Shown in pieces: positions 53,179-62,221 of a DNA stretch of 64,000 nucleotides; the first letter of the stretch is position 1; each line of letters begins with the position of its first letter. Both the position numbers and the translations under genes were made by a program. The notes under the pieces were generated by a model. It saw only the letters and a program-made list of their open reading frames with translations. It was not told where the DNA came from and ran no database searches. The stretch is from Paenibacillus tyrphae (GTDB taxonomy: Bacteria; Bacillota; Bacilli; Paenibacillales; NBRC-103111): assembly GCF_027925525.1 (NCBI RefSeq), contig NZ_BSDJ01000023.1, forward strand, positions 48,703 to 112,702, given 5' to 3'.

Positions 53179-54012
53179 CTACCGGTTGCGGTACTGCCCG
53201 GGGGGAACCCCGACAAGCCGCTTGAACATGCGGATAAAGTGCGAGTAGTCGTTGAAGCCTGAGCCTTCACAGGCGGCGGTGACATTATGCCCCTCCTGAA
53301 GCAGCTTTTTGGCACGGGCAATCCGTTTGAGCAAAATATATTCGTGAATCGTGCTCCCCGTATGCTTGCGGAAGAGACGGCTGAGATAATAGCGGTTCAT
53401 ATAAAATTGCCGCTCCAGCGCTTCCAATGTCAAATCGTGCTCCAGATGCCCGTCGATATATTCGAGCAGCGGCCCCAGCTTTTCGTTCGTAGCGGCCGGG
53501 CTGTACCCGGTGCCCGAGCGACGGTCGCGGAACGCTTGATTCACCAGCACGAGCAGCTCGATCATGCACGCGGTCAGCAGCAGATCCGCTCCGTCCTGAG
53601 GCTCGGAAAGCAGAAGCTCGGCCTTCTTGAACAAAGCGAGCGCGGCATCCAGCCGGGGGCCACTGAGCGCGATTCGATTGGATTCCCCTTGCGGCCGGTT
53701 GACGAAGCAATCGAGCAGAGGGAAATCCGAGACCAACGCAAGACCGGCGGCGATGGAAGGATCGAAATGGATAACGACATTTTCATACGGCGCATTCGAA
53801 CGAAAGGTCGGCTTATGCAGCTCCCGGTTGTTCAAAATCAGCATGTCGCCATAGCTGAGCGGGTATACGTTTTTATCGATCAGATAATGCACGTCGCCGG
53901 CGATAAAAAAGTAGATCTCAAACCGATCGTGAAGATGAAAATCGAATTTTGGAGGCGTTTCCATCCGGCGATGGGTAAAGTCGAAATACTTGTTTTTTCC
54001 GTGAATATACAT
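53179..54012 (-). CDS. AraC-family transcriptional regulator
   Basis: The 277-residue product has an N-terminal cupin domain (FDFHLHDRFEIYFFIAGDVHYLID, YPLSYGDMLILNNRELHK) and a C-terminal AraC double HTH (about 175-275: LTLEALERQFYMNRYYLSRLFRKHTG, NDYSHFIRMFKRLVGVPPGQYR). AGAGGAAAA precedes the chosen ATG. It diverges from a Gfo/Idh/MocA dehydrogenase gene 125 bp away, which it likely controls in response to a sugar. Confidence 0.92.
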   Translation of the reverse strand: MYIHGKNKYFDFTHRRMETPPKFDFHLHDRFEIYFFIAGDVHYLIDKNVYPLSYGDMLILNNRELHKPTFRSNAPYENVVIHFDPSIAAGLALVSDFPLLDCFVNRPQGESNRIALSGPRLDAALALFKKAELLLSEPQDGADLLLTACMIELLVLVNQAFRDRRSGTGYSPAATNEKLGPLLEYIDGHLEHDLTLEALERQFYMNRYYLSRLFRKHTGSTIHEYILLKRIARAKKLLQEGHNVTAACEGSGFNDYSHFIRMFKRLVGVPPGQYRNR

Positions 54013-54137
54013 GGCCGTTTTCCTCTGTCGGGTAAAAGTCAAAAAAAGCAATAAATGTAGCAATCGATGCAAGGAAGTTGTATTTATTATACGTCATGAT
54101 GGAGTTATTCTACCACTGAAGAAACTAGGTGAACTCT

Positions 54138-55154
54138 GTGAAGCGTTTAGGTACGGCTCTGATTGGCTGCGGCGCCATTGCCGCCGTTCATTTGCAAGCG
54201 ATCGCCAAGCTTGGCTTGGCCGAGTTGAAGGCCGTTGTCGACACAGACGAAACGGTCGGGCGGCGAACCGCACAGCAGTACGGCTGCGATTATTACGCAG
54301 ATTACCGCGATATGCTGAAGCGCAGCGATATCGACGTCATTCACGTATGCACGGGCCATTATCTGCATGCTCCCATGGCGGTCGACGCGCTGGCGGCAGG
54401 CAAGCATGTGCTGACGGAGAAACCGATGGCCGAGAACAAGGCGTCGGCGCGCACGATGCTGGAGGCGGCAGCGAAGTATACGAGTGTGCAGCTCGGCGTC
54501 ATTTTTCAGAACCGTTACAATCCCGCTTCGGTTCGTATGAAGCAAGCGATCGATTCGGGTGAGCTTGGCAAGCTGCTCTGTATGAAAGGCATCGTGACCT
54601 GGCACCGTAGCCCGCAGTATTATGAGACCGAATGGAAGGGGCGCTGGGCGACGGAGGGCGGCGGCGTACTCATCAACCAAGCGATTCATACGCTCGATTT
54701 GCTGCAATGGTTCGGCGGCGAGGTAGAGAGCATTAAGGGCTCGATTTCTACGGATGCGCTTGAAGGCGTCATCGAAGTCGAAGATTCGGCGCATGCTCAT
54801 TTGGAGTTCGCCAGCGGGACGACGGCGGTGTTTTATGCGACGAATGCGTACGGCGTCAACTCTCCGGTGGAGGTGGAGCTGGTGTTCGAGCAGGGCCGTC
54901 TGCATTTGCTGGGCGACACTTTGTATCTGCACCGGAACGGCACATCGGCGGTTCTGAGTGAGCCGGTACCGAACGACCTTGGGGCAAAATCGTACTGGGG
55001 CGTCAGCCACGGCTACCAAATCCGCGATTTTTACGAGCATGTGCTGGAGGGACGGCCTTACGCGCTGAACGGGCCCGAGGGCTACAAAGCGCTCAGGCTC
55101 GTGACGGACATTTATGAATCGTCCCGCAGCGGACAGCGGATTCGCTATACTTAA
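54138..55154 (+). CDS. Gfo/Idh/MocA-family dehydrogenase
   Basis: The 338-residue product has the N-terminal Rossmann motif (LGTALIGCGAIAAVHLQA), VVDTDETV, the EKPMAENK motif with the catalytic lysine, and the C-terminal domain (GGGVLINQAIHTLDLLQWFGG). It oxidises an unidentified sugar or polyol. It is only distantly related to the other dehydrogenase in the window. I chose the GTG behind AGGTGA; an in-frame GTG three codons earlier is possible. Its divergence from the AraC gene suggests a local sugar-response unit. Confidence 0.9.
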   Translation: MKRLGTALIGCGAIAAVHLQAIAKLGLAELKAVVDTDETVGRRTAQQYGCDYYADYRDMLKRSDIDVIHVCTGHYLHAPMAVDALAAGKHVLTEKPMAENKASARTMLEAAAKYTSVQLGVIFQNRYNPASVRMKQAIDSGELGKLLCMKGIVTWHRSPQYYETEWKGRWATEGGGVLINQAIHTLDLLQWFGGEVESIKGSISTDALEGVIEVEDSAHAHLEFASGTTAVFYATNAYGVNSPVEVELVFEQGRLHLLGDTLYLHRNGTSAVLSEPVPNDLGAKSYWGVSHGYQIRDFYEHVLEGRPYALNGPEGYKALRLVTDIYESSRSGQRIRYT

Positions 55155-55159
55155 CAAAT

Positions 55160-55206
55160 CGAAAAAACGAGCCTCCGGCCCATAAAAGCACCGTGGCTCA
55201 TTTTTT
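55160..55206. terminator. Bidirectional terminator
   Basis: GAGCC pairs with GGCTC, with AAAAAA on the left and ATTTTTT on the right, between convergent genes. Confidence 0.8.
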
Positions 55207-55213
55207 CTGCATG

Positions 55214-56176
55214 TTACAGTTTTTCCAAGAACGCCGTCACTCTCTGCACATACTCCGCTTTGAGCGGCGGATAGTTCCGGGCATGCCCTTCTGCTGCCGT
55301 CGTCCACAGCTCGAATTTATCCTTGTGCTTCTCCCACATCGACTCGCTGTTGCTGTAGGGAATCGAAGGGTCTTTCGTGCTGTGAATGAACAGCACCGGC
55401 CGCGGGTAAATGCGGTCGACCGCCGCGAGTCCGTCCACCTGATCCGTATCGACCCCGATCATCGGGGGCAAAATGCTCAAGATCAGCGGCGTAAAAGGGA
55501 AATTGGGCAAATTGGACCAAACGGGCAAATTGTCCTTCAAATAGCGGGTCAAATGATTAAACGGACTATCCGCTACAACGCCGAGCACGGACGGCTCTTC
55601 CGCCGCAGCCAGCAGCGAAGTGCTGGCTCCCATCGAGAAGCCGAGCAGCGCCAGCTTTCCGGGATGGTTTTTGTTCATCCAATCAATGGCCCCGAGCAGG
55701 TCATGCTTTTCATAGTAGCCGATCGATGTCACGCTACCTTCGGATTCCCCGGCATTGCGAAAATCGAACATCAGCACACTATAGCCCCGGTCCGTCAGCT
55801 CTTTGGCTAATGACAACGCTTCGGCGCTTTTTTGCAATCGGTTGTTCTTGTACCCGTGGGCCATAATGATGTTCGGTTTGACGGCTGCGTCTTCTCCCTC
55901 CGTCACTTTGCCCGGCAAGTACCAGCCTTTCAAGGTCAGTCCGCCTTCGCGGCTCGGAAATTGCACGTTTTCGTAGGCGAGCCCGAGGCGTTCCGGCGAA
56001 TCATCCAGAGACTTCGGCACAGGGTGGGATAGCTTCCATCCCACATAAACCGAGATTCCTATGCAGGCGATCACCGCTACAGCCAGCAGTCCGAGGACGA
56101 TTCGCAGCCATAATGGGCTCCTCGACATGCTTCTTCGCCTTCGCGGCGCTCTCGATATCGCAGGGGTTGGTTTCAT
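55214..56176 (-). CDS. Membrane-anchored alpha/beta hydrolase
   Basis: The 320-residue product has one membrane segment near residues 25-48 (LRIVLGLLAVAVIACIGISV) after a basic start, then an alpha/beta hydrolase domain on the outside. The nucleophile is in LLGFSMGAS, the oxyanion motif is in NIIMAHGYKNNR, and the acid and histidine lie in STKDPSIPY and AAEGHARNYP. It resembles the YqkD/BAAT-like bacterial hydrolases. AAAGGA precedes the ATG chosen 16 codons after a longer frame start. Substrate unknown. Confidence 0.9.
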   Translation of the reverse strand: MKPTPAISRAPRRRRSMSRSPLWLRIVLGLLAVAVIACIGISVYVGWKLSHPVPKSLDDSPERLGLAYENVQFPSREGGLTLKGWYLPGKVTEGEDAAVKPNIIMAHGYKNNRLQKSAEALSLAKELTDRGYSVLMFDFRNAGESEGSVTSIGYYEKHDLLGAIDWMNKNHPGKLALLGFSMGASTSLLAAAEEPSVLGVVADSPFNHLTRYLKDNLPVWSNLPNFPFTPLILSILPPMIGVDTDQVDGLAAVDRIYPRPVLFIHSTKDPSIPYSNSESMWEKHKDKFELWTTAAEGHARNYPPLKAEYVQRVTAFLEKL

Positions 56177-56262
56177 AGGTCGCGTTCCTTTCTTTATCCA
56201 AAAGCGGTCTGATTCTAAAAGCAATCCCCATTATACGACAGGATCGAATAAGGGGACAGGGG

Positions 56263-57507
56263 CTATTTCTTTTTTGCGGCTTTCTTCGCGCGCATGGTCC
56301 ATCTGGCATACCCGTAAGATAGTGCCAGCCCGGCGCCCAGCGTCACTAGGGCGTATCCGGGATGCGACATCGCCCACAGCAATGGCATGCCAAGCAGAAG
56401 CAGGCAAGCGGCATGAATGCGGAAACGGACGGTCGCTGCCGAACGCATGCGCAATTCCGGCGGAAGCGGGTAGATGTACGACCAATCGGAATGACGGTAC
56501 GCTTTTTGCAGCTCTTTAAGCTGGAGCATCGTCAGTCCCGCAAACAGGGCGAACAAGAAAACGGCAAGTGCATCGCCGCGGGTCCAGGCAATCAGTAAGA
56601 AGCCGAGCGCCGTCAACCGCATCGTAATTCCGCCGAGCTCGGAGCGAAGCCATACCAATGTGAACAAGTAACGGTAAGTATGAGCCGAATCGTACCTGAA
56701 GCCTCCCAGCCCCCGGAGAAGCTTCATCGGCGCGCGAATCGGCGACGGACGGTTCGGGATATCCGCTACATCGATAAAATAGTTCAAAACCCTGAAAATC
56801 CGCGCCCGCTGTCTTTGCTCCGTTTCGGCGAGCCTTAGCCAATTCAAGATTCGTTTGCCGCCCATGAGTCGCAGCGCCCCGAGGTAAACCAGCAGCACGG
56901 CGGAGACGGCCAACGTCCCCGTCCACAGCGGCAGGCGGAGCAGAAGCAGCGCCGCTGCGGCGGCAACGATCCAACGAAGGGCCGACCATAGAATGATCGG
57001 CAGACGGTCCGTCAGCTTTAGCTCTAGCCATGCGCCATGGATGAGCACGCGTTGCGCGAGAATCGCCATGATCAGCACGTGAGCGAATGGAACGAGGCTT
57101 CCGCCGGCCACCATGGCATACATCGGCCAAGCCGCCATCCACACGGCAAGCAGCAGGAACGACTGGATCCAAAATGACCGCATCACCGCCTGATGCATAT
57201 AAACCGACAGCTTCGTCTCCATCGGAAGCAAATAGATGAAGTCCGCGTTCCTTATGTAGGTCCGAACCGGGGATACAGCCAAGAAGGGCAGGAGCACAAG
57301 CGCTGCGGTCTCACGAAACGGAAAATCCGGCGGCGCCTCGCTTAGCAATCGGGTATAAAAGTATCCTCCGGCCAGCATAATCAAAATAGCTGCGTAAGAG
57401 AAGCTTTGCAGCGCATATCCGGCATAGGGACGTACTTCCCGCCAAAACTCCGAAGTTCGTTTGCTCCACAATCCCGAAATATCGGAAGGCAGCTCGTGTT
57501 TGTTCAT
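56263..57507 (-). CDS. ecsB: ABC transporter permease EcsB
   Basis: The 414-residue product has several hydrophobic segments and the EcsB-family signature in the conserved cytoplasmic region (TRGDALAVFLFALFAGLTM, AYRHSDWSYIYPLPPELR). EcsAB in Bacillus affects protein secretion, intramembrane proteolysis and competence, through an unsettled substrate. The start overlaps the ecsA stop as ATGA, so it is translationally coupled to ecsA. The ecsC gene is not adjacent. Confidence 0.88.
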   Translation of the reverse strand: MNKHELPSDISGLWSKRTSEFWREVRPYAGYALQSFSYAAILIMLAGGYFYTRLLSEAPPDFPFRETAALVLLPFLAVSPVRTYIRNADFIYLLPMETKLSVYMHQAVMRSFWIQSFLLLAVWMAAWPMYAMVAGGSLVPFAHVLIMAILAQRVLIHGAWLELKLTDRLPIILWSALRWIVAAAAALLLLRLPLWTGTLAVSAVLLVYLGALRLMGGKRILNWLRLAETEQRQRARIFRVLNYFIDVADIPNRPSPIRAPMKLLRGLGGFRYDSAHTYRYLFTLVWLRSELGGITMRLTALGFLLIAWTRGDALAVFLFALFAGLTMLQLKELQKAYRHSDWSYIYPLPPELRMRSAATVRFRIHAACLLLLGMPLLWAMSHPGYALVTLGAGLALSYGYARWTMRAKKAAKKK

Positions 57508-58253
57508 CGCACCGTCACGTCCCGGGTAACCAGGCTGCAGAACAAGTCGTCGAGCGAAGCGCCGGGCATATCCGCCTGCTTCCGCAGCGCCTCCACGTCC
57601 CCCTCAGCCGTCAGCTGGCCTTGATGGAGCAGAAGAAAACGGTCCCCGTACCGTTCGATCGTGGACAAAATATGCGAGCTGATCAGAATGGCGCCGCCGC
57701 TTTCTTTAACCCGGACCATCAGCTCCAGCAGTGCCCGGATGCCGAGCGGGTCGAGGCCGAGAAAAGGCTCGTCGATAATATATAAGGCAGGCCGTACGAG
57801 AAAAGCGCTCATAATCATGACCTTTTGCTTCATCCCTTTGGACAAATGGGCCGACAAACGGTTCCAGTTGGCGGTCATTTGAAATTCGTCCAGCAGGGCG
57901 GCGGCGCGCTCCTCGAAGGCGTCTTTAGGGATGCCGTAAGCCATCGCGGCCATTTCGAGATGCTCTTTCACCGTCAATTCTTCGTACAAAAGCGGGTTTT
58001 CCGGTACGTAGGCATACGTCTGCCGGTAGGCTGTCGGGTCTTGCTCCACGGATCTGCCGTTAAGCAGAATTTGACCGCTGTGCGGCTGCATCAAGCCGAG
58101 GATATGCTTGATCGTCGTGCTTTTGCCGGCCCCGTTCAAACCGATCAGGCCGACCATCTCTCCCGGACGAACCGAGAACGATAGCTCGTGCAGCACTGGC
58201 CTTTTGCGGCTGTATCCGCCGGTCAGCTTTTCCACCTTTAATAAAGGCTGCAT
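57504..58253 (-). CDS. ecsA: ABC transporter ATP-binding protein EcsA
   Basis: The 249-residue ATPase has Walker A GLNGAGKST, signature HLSKGMKQK (the EcsA-type variant of the LSGGQ signature), Walker B LYIIDEPFLGLDP and an H-loop in ISSHIL. The non-canonical KGMKQK signature is typical of EcsA and related ABC-2-type ATPases. The start was set at the second ATG behind GAGGTGA. It is coupled to ecsB. Confidence 0.92.
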   Translation of the reverse strand: MQPLLKVEKLTGGYSRKRPVLHELSFSVRPGEMVGLIGLNGAGKSTTIKHILGLMQPHSGQILLNGRSVEQDPTAYRQTYAYVPENPLLYEELTVKEHLEMAAMAYGIPKDAFEERAAALLDEFQMTANWNRLSAHLSKGMKQKVMIMSAFLVRPALYIIDEPFLGLDPLGIRALLELMVRVKESGGAILISSHILSTIERYGDRFLLLHQGQLTAEGDVEALRKQADMPGASLDDLFCSLVTRDVTVR

Positions 58254-58299
58254 GTCCATTCACCTCATCGCTATTGTACCTTGTTTTCCCCGGAAAAGA

Positions 58300-58321
58300 A
58301 AAAAATGCCGCAGTCGCGGCA
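58300..58321 (-). terminator. Terminator of the nir operon
   Basis: TGCCGC pairs with GCGGCA. On the minus strand it is followed by TTTTTTTC. Confidence 0.75.
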
Positions 58322-58344
58322 AAGTTTTCTTGTCTTCAGTTAAG

Positions 58345-59124
58345 TTACTTGCTTCGCACGGGAGAGATGAACCAGTAAGCCATCCCGACGAAAATGCCGC
58401 CGCCGACGATGTTGCCGAGCGTGACCGGAATCATATTGTTAAGCCAGCCGCCAATCGAGATCGTTTCGGGATGCTGCGGCAGCAAATAGGCCAAACTAAG
58501 CAGTGTCATATTGGCTACGCTATGCTCATAGCCGCTCGCGATAAAGGCATACAGGCACCACCAGATGAGCACCAGCTTGGCGATATCTTCCTTCGCCCTT
58601 CCGGCCATCCATAAAGCGAGGCAGACTAGCCAGTTACACAGAATGCCGCGGAAGAACGATTCCCAGAACGGAAGCGCCATTTTTTTGGCCGCAGCGGCGA
58701 AGATCAGATGCTCCGGCGCTGCCGTTTTGAAAAGACCGGTACCGACGATGAGCAAGGAAAGGATTACGGCTCCGGCCAAGTTCCCGAGGAACACGATCAC
58801 CCAGTTTTTCAGCGTATCGCCTACCGTCGTTCGGCGGGCAAGTGTGCTCATTGTAAAAAACATATTATTTCCGGTAAATAGTTCCGAGCCTGCGAAGACG
58901 ACAAGCGTCAGCGCCAAACCGAAGGACATCCCCATCACCATGGGCTGGAAAGGGGACTTCGCAGCCGCCACCGGCGCTCCGACGGAGAAGATCAATATAA
59001 TGCCTAGCCCCACGTACGCTCCGGCCAGCAAAGCGGACACTACATAGCGGGCGAGATTCTCGTTCATTTTCTCTTTCTTTTTTACAGCCGCTTCAACGAT
59101 TGCTTCTACGCTTGATGTAAACAT
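58345..59124 (-). CDS. nirC: Formate/nitrite transporter family protein NirC
   Basis: The 259-residue membrane protein has six hydrophobic segments with FNT-family marks: GAYVGLGIILIFSVG, MSFGLALTLVVFAGSELFTGNNMF, WVIVFLGNLAGA, ILCNWLVCLALWMA and FIASGYEHSVANM. The FTGNN-type loop and the GYEHSVANM motif hold the selectivity-filter residues. As the last gene of the nirB-nirD operon it most likely moves nitrite (or formate). GGGGAGG precedes the ATG. Confidence 0.92.
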   Translation of the reverse strand: MFTSSVEAIVEAAVKKKEKMNENLARYVVSALLAGAYVGLGIILIFSVGAPVAAAKSPFQPMVMGMSFGLALTLVVFAGSELFTGNNMFFTMSTLARRTTVGDTLKNWVIVFLGNLAGAVILSLLIVGTGLFKTAAPEHLIFAAAAKKMALPFWESFFRGILCNWLVCLALWMAGRAKEDIAKLVLIWWCLYAFIASGYEHSVANMTLLSLAYLLPQHPETISIGGWLNNMIPVTLGNIVGGGIFVGMAYWFISPVRSK

Positions 59125-59183
59125 ACGGTGGTCCTCCCCGGCTACTCTTCTGCGTTGTATAAAAGTCGGTCAAGCTTTCCGCC

Positions 59184-59522
59184 TCAGACGGTTTGGATTG
59201 CAGGTGCAGCGAGGTAAACCTGACCGCCTTCCACTTTTGCCGGAAACGTCAGCACTTGTCCTTGATCGGGGAGCTGTACGAGCCCCGTAGTCAAATCGAT
59301 TTTCCAGTCATGAAGCGGGTCGTACAGGTAATGCCCCGATACGATCCCTTCTGCGAGCGGTCCGCCTTTCGGATGCGGACTGCGATTTTCCAGCGCATAG
59401 ATTCCTCCGTCCGAAGTTCTGAAAATGGCGATATCCCATTCGCGCCATTTCACGGTGCGTCCGATTTGCGGCAAAAACTGATCAAGCGTTCCGATCGGAT
59501 AAAAAGTTTCCTGTTCCTTCAT
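59184..59522 (-). CDS. nirD: Nitrite reductase small subunit NirD (Rieske-like fold)
   Basis: The 112-residue cytoplasmic subunit has the Rieske-like fold but lacks the cysteine ligands of a true [2Fe-2S] site: the two box positions read ENRSPHPKGGPLAEG and YDPLHDWKID. Cluster-less NirD proteins are known in the assimilatory NirBD family. It works with NirB to reduce nitrite to ammonia. The start is the ATG behind GGAAGGAG; a TTG 9 bp upstream is too close to that site. Confidence 0.93.
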   Translation of the reverse strand: MKEQETFYPIGTLDQFLPQIGRTVKWREWDIAIFRTSDGGIYALENRSPHPKGGPLAEGIVSGHYLYDPLHDWKIDLTTGLVQLPDQGQVLTFPAKVEGGQVYLAAPAIQTV

Positions 59523-59550
59523 ATAGTCCAAACTCCTTCCTGTATTTAGG

Positions 59551-61983
59551 TTATTGGGCTGCCGGCTCCAGGTTTTGGAACAAGGCCGTGCGCGTATCCG
59601 TATCGTTCAGCATTTTGGTCCACGGATCTTTTACCTGCACCAATGCGAATTCGATCCGCTCCACTAACGCTTTGCGATTTTCCATATCGTCAACGACCGC
59701 CTTGCGGATCGTTTCCAGGCCCATGCGTTCCACCCACTCCGAAGTCCGCTCCAGATATTTTCCGGTTTCCCGGTAATGCTGAATGATGGCCGCACACAGC
59801 TCGATCAGCTCTTCATCGGTCTTTACTTTGCAGAGCGAATCGGCCAATCGCGCTTTAATTCCGCCGTTGCCGCCGATGAACAGCTCCCATCCGCCGTCAT
59901 TGCCGACAATGCCGATATCTTTGGTGCACGCTTCGGCACAGTTTCGAGGGCATCCGTTCACGGCCATTTTGAATTTGGCGGGCAGATCCAGACGCTCGAA
60001 TTTGCGTTCGAGGAATGCGCCCATGCTCATCGAATCCTGGGTACCGAAGCGGCAAAATTGCGCGCCGACGCAGGTTTTAACGGTCCGCAGCGATTTCGCG
60101 TAGGCATAGCCCGAAGGCATCCCCAGCTCTTCCCAAACTTTGGGTACATCTTCTTTTTTCACGCCGATCAGATCCAGCCGCTGACCGCCGGTTACTTTAA
60201 CAACCTTCACATCATACTTCAGCGAAACGTCGGCGATTTTCTTCAAATCCTCCGGCGTCGTAACCCCGCCGTACATCCGCGGAACGACGGTAAAGGTGCC
60301 GTCTTTCTGAATGTTGGCGCTCATGCGTTCGTTTACGAAGCGCGATTCCTTTTCATCCTGGAATGTATCCGGATAAATCATGCCTAAATAATAGTTCAGC
60401 GCCGGGCGGCACTTCGAGCAGCCTTCAGGTTGATTCCAGTCCAGCACATGCATAATTTCTTTCGTTGAGGTCAATCCTTTAGCTCGGATCTCGGCGACAA
60501 TTTCATCGCGGCCGAGGGTTGTGCAGCCACAGATGCCTTGCTTGACGGAAGCCTTGAAGCCGTCGCCAAGAACATGCTGCAGAATTTGCTCAACGACCGG
60601 TTTACAGCCGCCGCAGGACCGCGTTGCTCCCGTGCAGGCTTTAATTTCGTCGACCGTCGTCAATCCTTGTTCCGTAATGGCGTCGACAATCGTCTTTTTG
60701 GTTACGCCGTTACAGCCGCACACGATTTCCTCATCAGCCATGGCTTCCACCGAAGCCGCGCCTTTCGCTCCGCCGCCGCAGCAGCCGGTACCCATGAGCG
60801 AGTCGTAAATTTCGTCGGTCATCACGGTTTTTTGCTTGATCAGCTTTTGCAGATTGGCCGATTCCGTAATATCGCCGAAGAGCACCGCGCCCACCATCAC
60901 ATTTTGTTTCAGCAATATTTTTTTGTACGTTTGCTTCCATTCGTCCTTATGGGCAATGACGACATGCTCCGGATCTTCGATAAACTCGCCGGTGGAGAAC
61001 ACGTCCACACCCGATATTTTCAGCTTCGTCGATACGACCGAGCCCTCATAGGGGAGCGTATCTACGCCGCACAGATGCTTGGCAAGCACCATGCCTTGTT
61101 CAAAAAGCGGGGCAACCAGTCCGTAGCAGACACCGCGATGTTCATTGCATTCGCCGACGGCATAAACGTCCGGCATGGAAGTTTGCATATAGTCGTCTAC
61201 CACGATACCGCGTTTCGTCCAGATTCCGCTTGCCTGCGCCACGGCCACATTCGGCTTGATGCCTACGGCCATGACGACGAACTCCGCCTCCAGCACCGTA
61301 TTGTCGGCAAACCGCAGCCCGGCCACACGTTCGTCTCCGAACAGTTCTACCGTCTTTGCCCCCATCTTAAATTTGATGCCTTGACGTTCGAGCTCCGCCT
61401 TCAGCATCGATGCTGCCTGATGATCCAGTTGGCGCTCCATCAGATCTTCCATTAGATGAACGACCGTTACGTCCATGCCGAGATGAACAAGGCCTTTGGC
61501 CGCTTCCAGTCCAAGCAGCCCTCCGCCGATAACGGCCGCCTTCTTGTAGGATTTGGCTGCCTCCAGCATTTGCTGGCAGTCCGAAATATCCCGGAAGCCT
61601 ATGACGCCTTGCTTGTCGGTGCCGGGGATGGGCAGAATAAACGGATTCGAGCCCGTCGCAATAATGATTTTGTCGTAAGGCACACGCTCTCCATTTTCCG
61701 TTACGACCTCATGAGCAGCTTGATCGATATACGAAACCGTCGTTCCGGTATGAAGTGTAATGCCGTTTTCTTTATACCAATCCCATCCGTTTAATACAAT
61801 ATCGTCGAATGTTTTGCTGCCTTCCAGCACATAGGAGAGCAGAATACGATTATAGTTGGGATGCGGTTCACTGCCAAAAACGGTAATATCGAATCGTTTT
61901 GTCAATTTCAAAATTTGTTCCACGGTACTGATGCCAGCCATTCCATTTCCGATAACGACAAGTTTCTCTTTATTGAGGGTCAT
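59551..61983 (-). CDS. nirB: NAD(P)H-dependent nitrite reductase large subunit NirB
   Basis: The 810-residue subunit combines an N-terminal FAD/NAD(P)H domain (VVIGNGMAGISTVEQIL, AAVIGGGLLGLEAAKGLV), two BFD-type [2Fe-2S] domains near 420 (CGCNGVTKKTIVDAI...CGGCKP) and 490 (CGCTTLGRDEI...CSKCRP), and a C-terminal siroheme/[4Fe-4S] module with CVGAQFC (near 636) and CPRNCAEAC (near 676). It reduces nitrite to ammonia with six electrons. The ATG follows GAGG. Two Fnr-type boxes lie upstream. Confidence 0.95.
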   Translation of the reverse strand: MTLNKEKLVVIGNGMAGISTVEQILKLTKRFDITVFGSEPHPNYNRILLSYVLEGSKTFDDIVLNGWDWYKENGITLHTGTTVSYIDQAAHEVVTENGERVPYDKIIIATGSNPFILPIPGTDKQGVIGFRDISDCQQMLEAAKSYKKAAVIGGGLLGLEAAKGLVHLGMDVTVVHLMEDLMERQLDHQAASMLKAELERQGIKFKMGAKTVELFGDERVAGLRFADNTVLEAEFVVMAVGIKPNVAVAQASGIWTKRGIVVDDYMQTSMPDVYAVGECNEHRGVCYGLVAPLFEQGMVLAKHLCGVDTLPYEGSVVSTKLKISGVDVFSTGEFIEDPEHVVIAHKDEWKQTYKKILLKQNVMVGAVLFGDITESANLQKLIKQKTVMTDEIYDSLMGTGCCGGGAKGAASVEAMADEEIVCGCNGVTKKTIVDAITEQGLTTVDEIKACTGATRSCGGCKPVVEQILQHVLGDGFKASVKQGICGCTTLGRDEIVAEIRAKGLTSTKEIMHVLDWNQPEGCSKCRPALNYYLGMIYPDTFQDEKESRFVNERMSANIQKDGTFTVVPRMYGGVTTPEDLKKIADVSLKYDVKVVKVTGGQRLDLIGVKKEDVPKVWEELGMPSGYAYAKSLRTVKTCVGAQFCRFGTQDSMSMGAFLERKFERLDLPAKFKMAVNGCPRNCAEACTKDIGIVGNDGGWELFIGGNGGIKARLADSLCKVKTDEELIELCAAIIQHYRETGKYLERTSEWVERMGLETIRKAVVDDMENRKALVERIEFALVQVKDPWTKMLNDTDTRTALFQNLEPAAQ

Positions 61984-62028
61984 TGTCCGGCCTCCTCGAA
62001 AGCTTTGAATTTTCTTTTGTATAAGGAA

Positions 62029-62034
62029 AGTATA
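62029..62034 (-). promoter_or_regulatory. nirB promoter -10 element
   Basis: On the minus strand TATACT is 46 bp before the nirB start. The nearer Fnr-type box centres about 41 bp upstream of the predicted start site, the usual position for a class II activator; no good -35 hexamer is seen, as expected. Confidence 0.6.
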
Positions 62035-62055
62035 CAGGGAAGCTAACGAAAAATT

Positions 62056-62071
62056 AGTGATTTTTTTCACA
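62056..62071. promoter_or_regulatory. Fnr-type box, promoter-proximal
   Basis: On the minus strand TGTGAAAAAAATCACT matches the Bacillus Fnr consensus TGTGA-N6-TCACT at all 10 defined positions. Confidence 0.75.
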
Positions 62072-62075
62072 ACTA

Positions 62076-62091
62076 TGCGATATTTATCACA
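62076..62091. promoter_or_regulatory. Second Fnr-type box
   Basis: On the minus strand TGTGATAAATATCGCA is a near match (TGTGA-N6-TCGCA), 20 bp from the first box, centre to centre. Confidence 0.5.
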
Positions 62092-62163
62092 GAGGAGCAT
62101 CAAATGTGACAAGTTTAGTACACAACTGCAAGTATGCCTCATGTTCTTCGCTGCCAAAATGCG

Positions 62164-62214
62164 AAAAAGACCGCCGAATTTTCGGCTAACTTAGCCGGAA
62201 GGGCGATCTTTTTT
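62164..62214. terminator. Bidirectional terminator
   Basis: AAGACCGCC pairs imperfectly with GGGCGATCTT, with an inner GGCTAACTTAGCC hairpin, A-runs left and TTTTTT right. Confidence 0.7.
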
Positions 62215-62221
62215 CATATCG

